This document shows positions 1 to 12,483 of a stretch of DNA of 64,000 nucleotides, in pieces. Below the pieces are notes generated by a model. It was not told the origin of the DNA. It worked only from the letters and a program-made list of their open reading frames with translations, and searched no databases. The stretch is from Mercurialis annua (Eukaryota > Streptophyta > Magnoliopsida > Malpighiales > Euphorbiaceae). The stretch lies in the NCBI RefSeq assembly GCF_937616625.2, contig NC_065576.1, positions 4,404,501 through 4,468,500 of the forward strand. Direction: 5' to 3'. The stretch's first letter is position 1. The number at the start of each line of letters is the position of its first letter. The translations under genes were made by a program, and so were the position numbers.

Positions 1-1098
1 TTAATTTTGAAGATATTAGGTCTTTCCGTCATAAATTTGAAATCTTCACATGCAGTTAGGGCGACTAACATATGTTTTTTTTATTCGTTTTTTACTTTAC
101 TTGCACTTCTTATTATTTTTGAAATTTAGTTCTAAAATTGTTTTTTTTTCCGTCCGAATTAACACCATTAACATTTTTTGTGACATAAAGACCCTAATGT
201 GTTCAAAATAAAAATGTAAAGACTCATTGTTGACAAATAGAAATGTAGGCATCCAATGGTATAAATAGAACAAGTACAAGGATTCAAAATGTGTTATGCC
301 ATAATATTTTAACATGGATCATATTACTTAAACCATACCTTAAAATTATAGTTTAAGAAGATGTATGATAATTTAATTTGAGAATTTCATGTTCGAATTT
401 ATCTATATTTAATGTACTACTTTAATAATAATTTTCTAGGCTAGCCAAACCAAGTGTATTCTGATACCCTGCAATTTTAAAAGAGGAAAAATTGAATAGT
501 AGTATAAGAATTCTGCTCAGGAAGCAAGCACATGTTTTTGTGATTCCTATACATACTTTGACTAAATTAATTTTAGATTACTTAATTTAAAACAGTCACG
601 ATTTTGACCAGTACTACTATGTAATTTCTTGCAAGGCACAAAAACCGGAAACAGACCGGTCAAGAACCCGCAAAATTTGACACCGGACTTAAATCGGCCG
701 GATCAACTGGCTGGTTCGGTTTCATTTTTCATGGAACCATGAATCGGAAATCGGAATCGCAGACCGAAAAAGTCGTCGTTCGGACAACAGAAATAGGCTT
801 AAAGAGGAACTGATACGGTAAAAGACTTGGTGAAAAACTATAAATGTGGAAATTTTGTGCAGAATCTTTAAAGCCAATGGGATCAATTTTCTTAGCTTGC
901 TTGCTTGAAGCAATCAACTTGCTTGTCCCAAAGAGGTGGATCATGTTACCCTCCATATTTTTTCATGAAAAAATCAAGAACAATCTACATTTATTTCTTT
1001 TGCATTCATTAAATACTTACCAATATGGCAATTTATATTTACCTTTGACTGCAAACCTGAGATAAAATAGAGGAATGTTTGGCTCATATGTAAGTTAT
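1..1098. other. AT-rich intergenic DNA, no gene recognised
   Basis: No convincing coding region is visible. The short open frames have no recognisable motif and low-complexity composition. Around 635-725 there is a short, less AT-rich patch rich in CCGG and GGTTCGGTTT, which looks like decayed subterminal DNA of a hAT-type MITE. I see no tRNA, rRNA or intact transposon. Confidence 0.5.
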
Positions 1099-1371
1099 TG
1101 CTGATGTGCTTCAGTTCAAATCGGACCGAATTAGAATTTTAATTTCTTTAAAACCAAACTGAATTTACAATTATGTAACAAATTTTAAGCCAAAGTGAGA
1201 CAAATTAGTCAGTTTAGTTGATTTTTTCTTTAATTTTTCGGAATTTACGCTCAAACTTATTTGGTATTTGTTACTGAACGGAACCAAAAAACAAATTTTT
1301 TATATAGTATCAAACCAAACCAAATTTTCTAAGTTCGATTGTTTAATTTGGTTTAATTATTGCACACTTCT
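1099..1371. mobile_element. Decayed hAT-like MITE
   Basis: The left end (GATGTGCTTCAG, then CGGACCGAATT) and the right end (TTGCACACTTCTA) resemble the inverted ends of the TAGGGGTGTGCA hAT family that occurs in good copies elsewhere in this window. The interior has AACCAAACC-type repeats in opposite orientations at the two sides. I could not find a clean 8-bp target site duplication, so the exact ends and the assignment are uncertain. Confidence 0.3.
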
Positions 1372-2705
1372 ATCTATAATAGCTCCACTTAAAAAAAAAA
1401 TCAACCGTTCGATCAGTTTCTAGTAACACAAATAGCTACTATAAAATTATTATTTAATCAGCTTTATTAAGATAAGATAATCATGAACGCCACATAAAGA
1501 TTAATTTGCTGGTATTTTTGTTCTACATAAGTGGGGTAACATTAAGATGCATCTCATCAAGACCAACTTTATCAGAGTCACTGGTACACAACACATTATG
1601 AAAACAAAGATTATATAGGCTCTAAAAGCACATGCTTTGTTATGTTTCAACTGGGGTTCAATGCTCATGCAATTTTCTAATTAATTGTGCTCCAGCTTGG
1701 TTAATTATGATTAATCTGGGATTAAACTTTTGCAATTAAGTGACTTGGGACAGTTAAGGATGTATTAGTTTCCGATTTGGGTCTGAAATGAAATTTTAGA
1801 TTAAGTAAAAAGTTAAAAATTAAGAAACAAATCTAGATTAAATTAAGAATCAAATCCAGAAAAGAAGAAGTTTTAGATCTGTTTTACATTATTAACTATT
1901 TGAACATAAAGAATCTATATTAGATATTAGTACCACGGGCAAGCTACTTTAGGTGTCAATTGACGATAAATTATGTTTTAAAATGAATGAGTCAGTCCAT
2001 AGACGACGCTGATGAATTGAATCTATCTAAATATTTTTCTGCAATTGAGTATTTTTAACATTTTTTATATAAAAAACTTTAAATGTCTCTTAACTTCGCC
2101 TCTGATTAATAGTTTGTTTTTTCAATTTCTTGATTTGTAGAATCGGAACCAAATAACAATCCTTAAAAAGTTCATTACAAATGAACCAAACCAATCGTTT
2201 TAATAGTTCGGAATAGTATACGCCATTTTTTTATCGGTTCGGATCGGTTCACACCTCAAAGGAAAAGTCACAAAGAGACGAGGAAGGTAAAGTGTCTACA
2301 TAGGATGAGAGAGACACTCCCAAATTTCAAGAGACAGCTTGAAACACCCCTGGACTTGTTCTAGATCTGTCCATAACAACTTGGGTCTTAAAAAGATGGG
2401 CAGTATTATTATTACAGAATCTAATTCTTCAAACCTTCCAAACAACAACAGTCCAATACACAACAGGATTATAAAATTGCATTTTGTTATGACAGTGATG
2501 CTTTAACTGCCATTCAGATCATCTTTGAAATCTTAGCGGCTATAAACGACACAAGGATATGATTTTGATAACATTGTTAAATTCCAAATGGTTTCCTCTT
2601 TTTGTATTTTATAATTTTATTTTCCTTCTGTTAGAACAGGATAGTATCACAAGATACAACCCGAAAAGAACAGGTGGTTCTACATCTACCTTAATGGCTT
2701 CCATG
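1372..2705. other. AT-rich intergenic DNA with a hAT-like remnant
   Basis: No gene is visible. Around 2104-2256 there is another stretch of AACCAAACCAATCG and GGTTCGGATCGGTTC ending in CACACCTC. It resembles the right end of a further hAT-type MITE, but no matching left end is clear. The rest is simple AT-rich sequence. Confidence 0.4.
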
Positions 2706-2713
2706 TGCCTGTT

Positions 2714-3133
2714 TAGGGGGGTGTAAGTGAGTCGAGTTATAATACGTAAGCTACTCTGGATTGACTCAAACAATATTTGAGTCGGGATAAAGTTTTAGAT
2801 GCTCGAGTAGCATGTTGAGTCGAGCTCGAATTTGAAAATAATCGACTCGATGGGCCCTCGAGTCTTATCGAATTTATTTAACTTTATACTTTTACCCAAA
2901 TAATTGGGGCAATTGTTTGTACATATAAACTTTTGTTACTAGATTACCATTCAAAATTAGTTTTAATAATTTTTTTACCAATCTTGATAAAACTCGACAA
3001 ATTTACCGAGCTCGAGCGCGAGTTTGAATAGCTTAAAGCTTTATTTGTGCTCGAACTTGATTAATTAGAACCAACCTCAAGTTTGAGTATGCAAATACAC
3101 GACTCAGCTCAACTCGATTATACACCATTTCTA
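2714..3133. mobile_element. Degenerate hAT-like MITE with GAGTCGAG subterminal repeats
   Basis: The left end TAGGGGGGTGTAAGTGAGTC faces an inverted right end (GACTCAGCTCAACTCG, then TACACCATTTCTA). Subterminal GAGTCGAG and GCTCGAG motifs recur on both sides in opposite orientation, as is usual for short non-autonomous hAT elements. No target site duplication could be matched, so the copy is probably old. Confidence 0.4.
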
Positions 3134-3270
3134 TGCTAAAGCCTAAAGGTAGATGGAACATTAAATATAACCGGTAAGCGAAATTTCATAACCCAGTCAT
3201 AAGATCAACAAATCTCTATTGCCAATTGAACAATCTACTCACATTTGTATATTCCATATAAAGGTCGCAA

Positions 3271-5156
3271 TTAGCAATTTCTACGGCCAAGAAATCGAAC
3301 AGGGCTGAACTTAGAAAGATCAACAATGGTAGACTTACCGTCTAACACAAGCTCAGCCATTGCAGCCCCAGTAGCAGGGCCATTTAGAATACCCCAGCAG
3401 TTATGTCCAGTAGCTACATAGCATCCCTTCACTCCTGGAATCTCCCCAATTACGGGAATACCGTCATCTGTGCAAGGCAAGAAGCACGCTTGCTCTGCCT
3501 TAATTTGTGCCTGCCCTTCTGCTAAATGGCTGGAAACACTTTCCGCCACCCGCTTTAAAACCCTTATTGATTCTGGATCACCAACAATCTCCTCCGGATT
3601 CTCTAACACCTCCACATCTGATGACATTCCACACACGTACACCTCCCCTAATCATCCAATCGACTACAAATTAGGTCTGGGACTCGGTTTGACAACACTC
3701 TACAAATTCATTTTCATCATAATACCCAAATTTTGATAAAAATAAATGGCACACGAATAAGGCCATAGGCTGTAAATTGCAATTGATCTATTTGGATTCA
3801 AATAAAAAATGTTCGTATTCAATTAGAAGTTAGTTTGATATAAATAAATTCTATAGAAATAATTCATCTCCAAATCTAGTGTTATCATCTTTGCATGTAA
3901 ATATATTCATTTAATATTCTACTTCAAATGACTTCTAATTAATAATCCCAAAAGTCTAATTCTAATTATTCTGAATATAATTGAATTCAATCTCATTTCA
4001 TATACATATAAACTCTTACTCTCTATTCATGGTTAATTACTCCCACCAATTAATCAACTACAAGTCGAATTCTAACCCTAAAAGAATCACTTTAAATATA
4101 ATTTAGTTCTAATAATTTAGTTTATTTAATAATTTATCTAACAACTCTATTTTTAAAAATTTAACAAAGGTAAGTCATATTTATATCAAATCATAAATTC
4201 ATAACATTAATTCAATTAAAAATAAATTTAATTTTAATAATAATAATAATAAAAATACCTGAAGGACGTGGATAAACTTCAGGGTCCATGGGCTTACCAC
4301 CTTGACTCCCATAATAGCTTAAGAATAAAGCGTGGGCCGTAATCACATCTCTCTCTTTAGGCTCGATCACCACACTATGAGCCTTTAACCCATAAACCCT
4401 AAATAAATCTCTCAACGTTTCAAATTTCCCTGACCACGGCCCAAGCGCCAAAACGACATCGTCACACTTTATCACTCTCCCTCCTTCCAACACCACCGCC
4501 TCTACTCTCCCGACATCCTCCACCACCGCCACTTCAACTCTCTCCACCTTCCCTATCACCACCTCAACACCGTGATCCTTCACCGCCTTCGATAAAATTG
4601 CCTCCGTGAACAGCTTCGGGTGCACCTGCGCCGTCGTCTCCGACGTCCCTATCGTTCTGGGACTTCGAGCATGGCCGTCGATCCACGAAGGAATATTTTT
4701 ATCACTTTTAGAGGATTGATTTTGATTTTGATTATTTGATTCGGTGACGGTAAGACTGAGAGTGGTTAGGGGACGGTAACCGTACAATTCGGCACCGTTT
4801 AGCTCTTGAGCGAGTGAACGGTGGAGATTGAAGCTGGCACGTGCGAGAGAAGAGAGAGGACCGCCGTCACACCAGTCTAAAGCGAGAAATCCGCCGGATT
4901 TTCCTGAAGCACCGCACGCGATTGATGATTTTTCGATGAGAGTGACGGAAACGCCTCGTTTGGATAAGAAGTAAGCTGTGCATACTCCGATGATTCCGCC
5001 ACCGCAAACGACTATGTGTTTCTGTTTGTGGTTATCCATGGATGTCGATGACAGGCACTGGAACGGTGAAATTTTTCTACCGTAGATACGATTTCGCCGG
5101 AGATATGGAGAAATTGTGGAAAACGGTGATGGTGATGCTGCTAGTGTAAGCACCAT
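3271..5156 (-). CDS. FAD-dependent oxidoreductase (DAO/TDA3-like), copy 1
   Basis: Two exons: 5156-4259 and 3647-3271, with a 611-bp GT-AG intron (phase 1, splitting a Gly codon). The predicted protein has 424 residues. It belongs to the D-amino-acid-oxidase-like (DAO) flavoprotein family, in the plant group annotated as FAD-dependent oxidoreductase or TDA3-like; the substrate cannot be told from sequence. FAD-binding features: Rossmann motif GGGIIG at 52-57, acidic E75 at the end of the second strand, the loop GASGKSGG at 82-89 followed by DWCDGG, and a C-terminal FAD loop GHNCWGILNGPATG near 380-393. The open frame extends 12 codons upstream of ATG 5156, but only with a GTG, so 5156 is the first usable ATG. 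Residues 1-39 are Ser/Pro/Arg-rich with no acidic residues, like a plastid or mitochondrial transit peptide. A second Met (residue 40) aligns with the start of copy 2. A CACGTGG G-box lies at about 5190, just upstream. Confidence 0.88.
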
Positions 5157-7955
5157 TATTATCCAACGGGTGTTTCCTTTTAAAGATGACACGTGGATTG
5201 CTACAGAATGTTCGTTATTCTTGATGTGAACTGAACTCTAGCAAAGTTTAGATGATTTTGGCCCAAACTATCTTTTGTATGAGGCTTGACATACTATGTT
5301 ATTAGTACACTTGGGTCCAAATAAAGCCCATTAGAGGATGAGTACTCTCAATTTTTTACCAACATATTAATTATGTAATGTGCAGTTTATGTACATTTGG
5401 GGCAAATAATTTTGAACTCTCTAATACATCCAATCAAGTCGCCAAGAAATATTTAATATTACAATAATTGAAGAAATAATATCTAATTTTTTTTATTAGA
5501 GATAAAGTTAGTTGTTAGATTTTTAATTTCTAAATTGGTTTACAAAAAATTCATATTAAAGAGCCTCTTTTCGATAAAAGTAAGTTGCTAGATTTTTTTT
5601 TTAATTTAAATAAGCTACCTATAATATCGGTCATGTATTTTAATGAGTATTCAGTTTGAAATAAACCATCGGTTTGTTTACTTTTCATACTAAAAATAAC
5701 TATTAATAGATAATTTTCATAACTTTTTAATTTGAATAAACTGTACATATAATTTTTAGCATCTTACAATTTTAGCAAAAAAATGAAATAATAAATTACG
5801 AATTGCAGGCAGACGTGCCAGGAAACGGATTTCGATTGCAAGCGTATAAATTTGACTTCGAATAAACGATTGTAAATTTGGTTAAACTTTTAATAAGAAC
5901 TCCAAATTATGCTAAGTAATCGAGAATAAAAGGTCAGAATTTATTTGTAACGTTTTGCACAATGTGATTAAATTACAAAATTAAGATTTGTTTTTTAATA
6001 TTAAATCTATTCTTATAATGATATCATAGTGTATTACTATAATTATTTATAATTGTGACTTGTGAGAGTTTGCCCCCAGATGTATATAGTCCATATCTAA
6101 TTATTAGAAAAACAAAAAGGGAAAAAATTGATGAAACTGATGGAGTTCCAATCCTCAATGCAACATGACACAACAAGATCCTGCATCAAGACAAAATTTG
6201 TGCTTATTACCAGACAACAGAATTAGTTAGGAAACCATAATATATCATGCCATTATCACTTAAACATTTATTTACTCTAAAATCATTTCACTTAGTGGGA
6301 ATTGACATTATAATACAAAATGAGCTCACAACAATCTAATTATGTATTTTTAATATAATTTAATGTTAGATTAGATACAAAATGCGGTCTTACCTGCGAA
6401 AAAGCTCATTAGTTGTTAATTAGGACCCATACCTTAAAGGCAAACATGAAATTAGGTAAATTATTGGTTTTGTTTGTGAGTAATTATTGCTTTCTTTAAT
6501 TTATATTTTAATGTTACACAATTCAACTATATGATGGCTACGCCATACTTGTGATTTGTTCTACGCTAATCATGCTATTTGTTTTTTATAATTAGATTAT
6601 CCGTTATTTCTCTTTTTCTTTTAAGATAAGGCTCAACAAAATAGCACGAACACTACAATTGAGAATTTTATTTGAAAAAAAATGGCTTAAATAGCAATAT
6701 GCCCCCTCAATTTATAAACAATGGACAATTAACATATAAATTAATTTTTTTGAGCAAATCAGATTATAGGCAATTAGTCCTATTTTGATAATTTACCCCC
6801 TCAATTTATAAGCTAATTGTCCCTTTAATTGGCACTTTATCCTCTTAACTTATAAGCCAATTTTTCAAAATGGCTCATTGCCCATAATTATAACTTGGAT
6901 ATTAATATCATATTTTATTTATACAATAATTACATAGTTTTATACACATATCACTTAAACTCTCTAATTCCATATGAAATTGAATTTTCCAACATTTAAG
7001 ATAAAAATTTAATTATATATAAAAATAATCTCTCTTGAAAAAAGAATTTTGGAAAACCCAAATTTTAAATGATATATTTTCATTCATTTAAAGTAATTAG
7101 CTTTAAGTCTTATTTTTATGTTTTATATATTTATTTCAATATTTGTTATTCTTATCTTGTTAATATTATATATACAATTAGAAGCACACAAAATAATATT
7201 GAATACAAATTTAGAAGAATATAAATTAATATATTTTTTTCTTTTGAGTTGTTTAATTTATATTTATTAAGCATATCAAAAATTATCTATAATAATTTAA
7301 CTGGCCCCCTCAATGTTATATATCTAGGTTCGTCACTGTATATAAGCTATTTTGATGTGACATTCACATGAAAATTTATACGATAATAAGAATTTAATTC
7401 TGATAAGCAAACATTATATATAGAAATTTCATGTGGCCTCATATAAATCTCGACATGAGTGTCACATGCCCGTCACGTGGCTTTTCCTATATCAAGAAAA
7501 TATTTAATAGGAACGAAAAAATAGATTGATATACACGTGACTGTTATATTACTCTATTTTAAATCAAAAAAATTATCTATACAATGTATTTAATTTTTAT
7601 AAAATTATAATTCAAATGTATTTTAGTTGTATATTAAAATTTAAATAACAAAATAAAAATAAAAATAGGTCTAGAAAACAAGAAGAAGGAACCACCGGGA
7701 AGCAGACAAACCTTAAATTTCCATGAAAATACAGAAGATAAATAAAGAAAAATTTCTTCTTGTTCACACTCTATGCAAACCTAACCTTCCATTAACTTAA
7801 TTCTGAAATCATGATTTAAGTTAGGTAAAATTCTTGTTAATTAATGGCTAACGTTATCTCTCTCTCTTTTCACTTTTAGTTTCGTTGCCAAGAGAATTAA
7901 GTTTTATTGTTCAAACTTGGTGATTTTTAAATGTACTGAAATTGACCATACGGGG
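5157..7955. other. Upstream region of oxidoreductase copy 1, no other gene
   Basis: This is AT-rich intergenic DNA. About 5160-6350 has no counterpart upstream of copy 2. About 6690-6885 resembles the foldback element at 16170-16458 (shared CCCCTCAATTTATAAGC and TAATTGTCCCTTTAATTGG). From 7687 to 7810 it is colinear with unit B. No coding region is convincing. Confidence 0.5.
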
Positions 7956-7956
7956 G

Positions 7957-8617
7957 AAGGGCCGGCCTTAGTCAAAATGAGGTTCTAGGCGATTTTTTGG
8001 AGCTATTTATAAAAAAAAAATTGTTAAACTATTTACAAAATATGCTCTTTTTTTTTTATTTTTTTTTTATAAAAATACACTCAATTTTTTATTTTATTTT
8101 TCTTTAAAAAATACATTTTTGATAGATCATTAGGACATTTTATAAAGCCTAATGTTTATAAAAACAATTACAAAAAAACCTGTTTTATAAAAAGTTAAAG
8201 AATACATATACAATATTTTTTATAAAATAAATAAATAGAGATAGAATAGTCCCTAATCAATCAAAAATATATAAAATATATTTTATCATTATTGACATTA
8301 GTCAAAAATTACATACATTATATTAAGGGGATTATTTAAATTTTAAAATAATACTTACAATACCTATTACTATATATATATATATATGAGATTTAGCATA
8401 TATATTTTTAAAGGATTCAAGATAAATAAGGGACTCTTTGAAAGATCTAATTATTAAATTTTTAGTTAATTTATAATCAAAATCAGAGAAATATATGTTT
8501 TTTAAAATTAAATATAAATTGAAGAAAAAAGAATTAAAAGACCCATATTTATATGGGTCCCTTTAAATGTTGAAGCTATGTACAGGTCTTAATGGCCTAT
8601 GCCTAGGGCCGGGCCTT
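7957..8617. mobile_element. hAT-like MITE with GGGCCGGCC ends
   Basis: The left end AAGGGCCGGCCTTAG is matched in inverted orientation by the right end CCTAGGGCCGGGCCTT, with GCCTATGCCTAGG just inside. The interior is AT-rich and non-coding. Ends of this type are common in plant hAT-superfamily MITEs. I did not find a matching 8-bp target site duplication, so the boundaries are good to only a few bases. Confidence 0.45.
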
Positions 8618-8689
8618 TATGAGTGTCATTTCAAGTTCATATAAATATTGAATTCAGCAAATTATTTTAAGTGGCACCAAATAATTATA

Positions 8690-9061
8690 CTCCCTTCGTC
8701 CCATTTTGTGTGTCCTATTTTCTATTTTTGGATATCCTAAAACAATTGTCACAGTTTGATAATAGACACATATATTTTTTTATCCTTAATATTAATGATT
8801 AATATGTATAATGAATAAATGTGTTTGACTATTTTATATTTTCAATACAAAATTTTATATTATCTTATTATATAAAAATTATATTTCAAAGTGTTTAATG
8901 CTATTTTTAGATTATTGGAATACATTTATTTTTTGTATATAATTTTAAATTATAATTTAATAATAAAAAAATATAATGAAAAATATAAAAAAGATATGCT
9001 TATATTTAATTTATTTAATATGTATAAAAAAAATAGAATAAACAAAATGAGATGGAGAAAC
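8690..9061. mobile_element. Stowaway-like MITE
   Basis: It starts with CTCCCTTCGTCCCATTTTG after a TA and ends with CAAAATGAGATGGAGAAAC followed by TA, which is the inverted terminal pattern and TA target of Stowaway (Tc1/mariner) MITEs. The interior is non-coding and about 90% AT. It lies only in duplication unit A, so it probably inserted after the duplication, or was lost from unit B. Confidence 0.6.
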
Positions 9062-9829
9062 TAATATTTTAGAAGTGGCCTAACAATTAGACTATGTAAT
9101 CACCGGCAACTGATGCAAATTTTTGTACACAATATGTAGACAATAATTGGCATCTACAGAAAAAAGTATATATCATCAAGTACTTGGCCATTTTAGAAAA
9201 ATAAAAAGTTATGTCAAAAATTCTCTAAAAGACTTGAGAATATATTAGATGGCCCTAAACATATTTGGAAATTTTAACCCAATCCATGTTATAGTTTGGT
9301 CATTAGGAGTTTAATTCCCAACATAAAAACATGCTTTGAAAATGGTTTACAGTTTTAAGAGAATGTCACATTCATCAAGTTGGGATTGTGATAATGATTT
9401 TTGGCAGTTTTCAATGTATTAAATTAGGGATTAATTTTCATCAAAAAGAAATAGGGATTAATTAATACTGGTATTTTGTCTAAATTGATTAGATGAATTA
9501 GCTTTCAAGCTTCATTAACCTAATTAAAAAAAATCTTTACTCGTATTATTTTAAAAATATTAAAGTAATATATATTCATGATATGTTAAGTATATATATT
9601 AAAAAAAAATGAAAGAGGATAATGTTTTTTAATGAAATTTATTATAAATAAGGATTATAAATTAGAAAAGAATTTCCAAAGATTTAGATTGGGACAAATA
9701 TATTGTTTTAAATATTTTTATATTTAAATAATAAATTTTATAATATGATTGATGTAATTTAGAGGGATGAGCGAATGATCACTTCAATTAAAATTGAGGT
9801 CAATTTGATTAAATAGATAAAAATATAAA

Positions 9830-10880
9830 TATTTTATTAATATTTTTAATCCTATATGACCCACTATTTTTTTAGAGGGTATTTTCTACATAAACTATTT
9901 CTAATTTTATTTACAACTTTACATTATTTTTTTGTCTTTATTTTTCTAATTTTTTTTACAAAAAATACCTTTAATATTTTAATTTCACAATTTTTTTTTC
10001 ACTTTTAATTGATTTTTTTCTGGTATTCTTTTTTATTTTTTATCGTGTTTTTTAGTGTAACTATGATGTATTATAATGTATCTCTTGTGTTTTTTAGCGT
10101 AATTATGATGTTTTTATAGTGTAACTGTATATATAGTGTATTTATGATATTTTTGTAGTATTTTTATGGTGTATACCATAAAAAAACTGCAAATGCCATG
10201 AACACTGCAAATGCACCATAGATACACCAAAAAAACGGCAGAAATACACAAAAAAAACATAGATATATCAAAAAACACTACAATTACACTATAAATACAC
10301 CAAAAATACATTATAATGTAAATACATTATAAAAACACTACAAAAATATCATAAATTAATTCATTTTTTACAAAACCGGTAGCATTAAAATAAATAAACA
10401 AATCTATGAATAAGAGTAATACAAAATAATTATATGAATAATAGAATAATTTTATAAACAAAAAAATCATAGATCTGTAATAATTTATTTATAAAATGTT
10501 TAAATCATCATAAAAAATTTAAAAAATTACAAAAAATATAAAAACGATGTCAAGAAATCCATAGCACGAACGGAAAAGCGCGAACAGAAAAGACGAACGA
10601 AAAAGCGACCGAAAGAGACGAAAAATTCATCGGAAGTAGACGAACGGAAGCGCGAACAGAAAAGCGAACGGAAAAGCAACTGGAAAAGACAAACGAAAAA
10701 TAAAAAGAGATAATTTTGAGATAAAGAAAGAGAAGAAAGAGAAAAGAAAGTGCGGCTATGTCAATTTAATTTAAAATGAGATAAAAATTTATATATAGTA
10801 AGTAGTATTTTTATAAATATGTTTGTTATTAGTGTAGAGTATTATAAAAAGATGGACAAATTTGCTGTAAATATGTTTTA
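9830..10880. repeat. AT-rich foldback region with TGTATTTATAGTG-type repeats
   Basis: About 10020-10160 (GTGTATTTATGATATTTTTG and similar) is partly the inverse of about 10200-10350 (ACACTACAAAAATATCAT and similar), forming a long imperfect foldback of degenerate ACACTA/TAGTGT units. It is followed at about 10540-10700 by a purine-rich stretch with repeated GACGAACGGAAAAGCGA-like units. The outer sides are weakly inverted. A Mutator-like or foldback non-autonomous element is likely, perhaps related to 46875-48075, but ends and target duplication are unclear. Confidence 0.35.
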
Positions 10881-11554
10881 AAATAAGTGATTTCAAAAAT
10901 AATTCTATTTTTTTATCAACGGTACATATTAGCTGAATTTTGTAATAAATGAGCTAAAATAAATTGATTTGTTAGATTTAACCAATTTTTTTCTCACACC
11001 AACTAATTTAAAAGATCAGTAGATATTTTCTGATGAGAAGAATCTTCTCTCTATTTTTCTTACATAAATTTTCTAATGGATTTTATTTTCTTCATCAAGT
11101 ATTGGCATATTCGTTTTACCTTTGAAGGACAATAATTAATGATCTATTTTGGTAGTTTCTTATCCACTAATTCATGGAAATGACATGTCCATTACCATTT
11201 TGTTCATCCAATATGATCAATCCGTGGTACTCTCGATCTACTTGGGGCATCTATATATTTCCCCTTTGGTGCTTCCTTAGCATGTGAGATTATTTCAACA
11301 GATTTTCCATGTTTATAATTTTATCTTCTATTAAATCAAAAGAAAAAAAATTAGTATATTATTTCGTTTGAAATAAAGTAGATATCTTTTTAATAATGTG
11401 CTATTGTTTTAACATATGGGTAATTGTTTAAATGCAAACACGAATACAAACACGAGGGTAAGAAAATTGACAAACGCTTTCTAGCAATCGATATATAATA
11501 ACAGAGTGAGGGAGCTGGGGAGAGTACGTTGGCCTCTTCAACTTATAAAAAATA

Positions 11555-11791
11555 CTCTTTCTGTTCGAGTTTAAAAATTCCATTTGCTTTTACATACAGA
11601 TTAAAAAAATAATTATTATTTTTACCTTTTTATGTTTTTTATGTGCCCCTAATAATATGAAAGTTTCCGTAAAATCTCTTTAAAATGACTAAATGAAGGA
11701 TAAAATAGAATATTCACTGAAAAAATATTCTAAAAATAGAAATAAAACTTTATAAACGGAACATGAGACTTTTAAAACGAAACGGAGAAAG
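11555..11791. mobile_element. Stowaway-like MITE
   Basis: Ends CTCTTTCTGTTCGAGTTT and AAACGAAACGGAGAAAG are inverted copies flanked by TA on both sides (11553-11554 and 11792-11793). The length is 237 bp, non-coding. It lies between duplication units A and B. Confidence 0.6.
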
Positions 11792-12256
11792 TACTTACAT
11801 TAATGAAGAGTAATTCTACATTTTGTGAATTAGATCCTTCAACTTTTAAAAATTATTTCTTCAGATATAGGGTATTTTGCAATTTGATCCTCTCGGTATA
11901 GAAATATGTACTGTCAATGCCAATATATACTTATTGACTGGATTTGGATGGGTATAAAGCCAACCGAGCTTGATTCATTCAAATGCAAGGCTACATTTAA
12001 TCATACTATTTAATCATGTCGTGTCTAAAATTATTAAATTTAGATCAAACCGGTAAGCAAAATTTGATAAGTTAATCATAAAATCAACAAATCTTTATTG
12101 CCAATAAAAAGATCTAGCTAGTCATAATAAGTAAAGCTAAACAAGAAATAACTGAGTAGTATAATTTAAATATTGAAGTGTGTGACACTCAAAATTGGAG
12201 AAATAAAACCAAAATCATTCAAAGCTTATTAGAGGCGTTCACAAACATAATCAAAA

Positions 12257-12474
12257 GTGTATTCCACACAACCAATGGGAGTTGGTCCAAGTGGTAAGCG
12301 GCTTGGTATCACTTAAGCAAGGTCTCGGGTTCGAGTTCTTGTGAATGCAGAAAATTCCCACTGGCAGACTCACCCACCATGCCAGGTGCGCGACGCGGGT
12401 CGGATCCGGATTAGTCAGGGCGAAGCCTTGAAAACCGGATGGGCTTACCAAAAAAAAAAGTGTATTCCACACAA
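12257..12474 (+). mobile_element. tRNA-derived SINE with 15-bp target site duplication
   Basis: The body is 12272-12459. It has a pol III A box (TGGTCCAAGTGG, about 12284) and B box (GGTTCGAGTTC, about 12328), a tRNA-unrelated body with GTGCGCGACGCGGGTCGG, and a short A-tail (12450-12459). The flanking target site duplication GTGTATTCCACACAA is identical at 12257-12271 and 12460-12474. A perfect duplication means a young insertion. The body resembles the broadly distributed angiosperm Au-like SINEs, but that affiliation is from memory of the pattern. It lies just downstream of the stop codon of oxidoreductase copy 2, possibly within its 3' UTR. Confidence 0.85.
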
Positions 12475-12483
12475 AGATTACAT

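Larger units (their letters stand above)
3168..11340. repeat. Segmental tandem duplication, unit A
   Basis: This stretch is colinear with unit B (about 12048-16140). Blocks seen by eye: 3168-5130 matches 12048-14410 (3' flank, both exons and the intron); 6355-6500 matches 14436-14530; 7687-7810 matches 14644-14780; 9100-9520 matches 14890-15260; 11080-11290 matches 15840-16080. Unit A starts with AACCGGTAAGCGAAATTT and unit B with AACCGGTAAGCAAAATTT. Unit A is about twice as long because it has DNA absent from B, including a Stowaway MITE, a hAT-like MITE and a foldback region. Block edges are approximate. Confidence 0.8.

Noticed and set aside
5157..5192. Start of oxidoreductase copy 1 at 5192
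   Set aside because: That codon is GTG; the first ATG in frame is at 5156.
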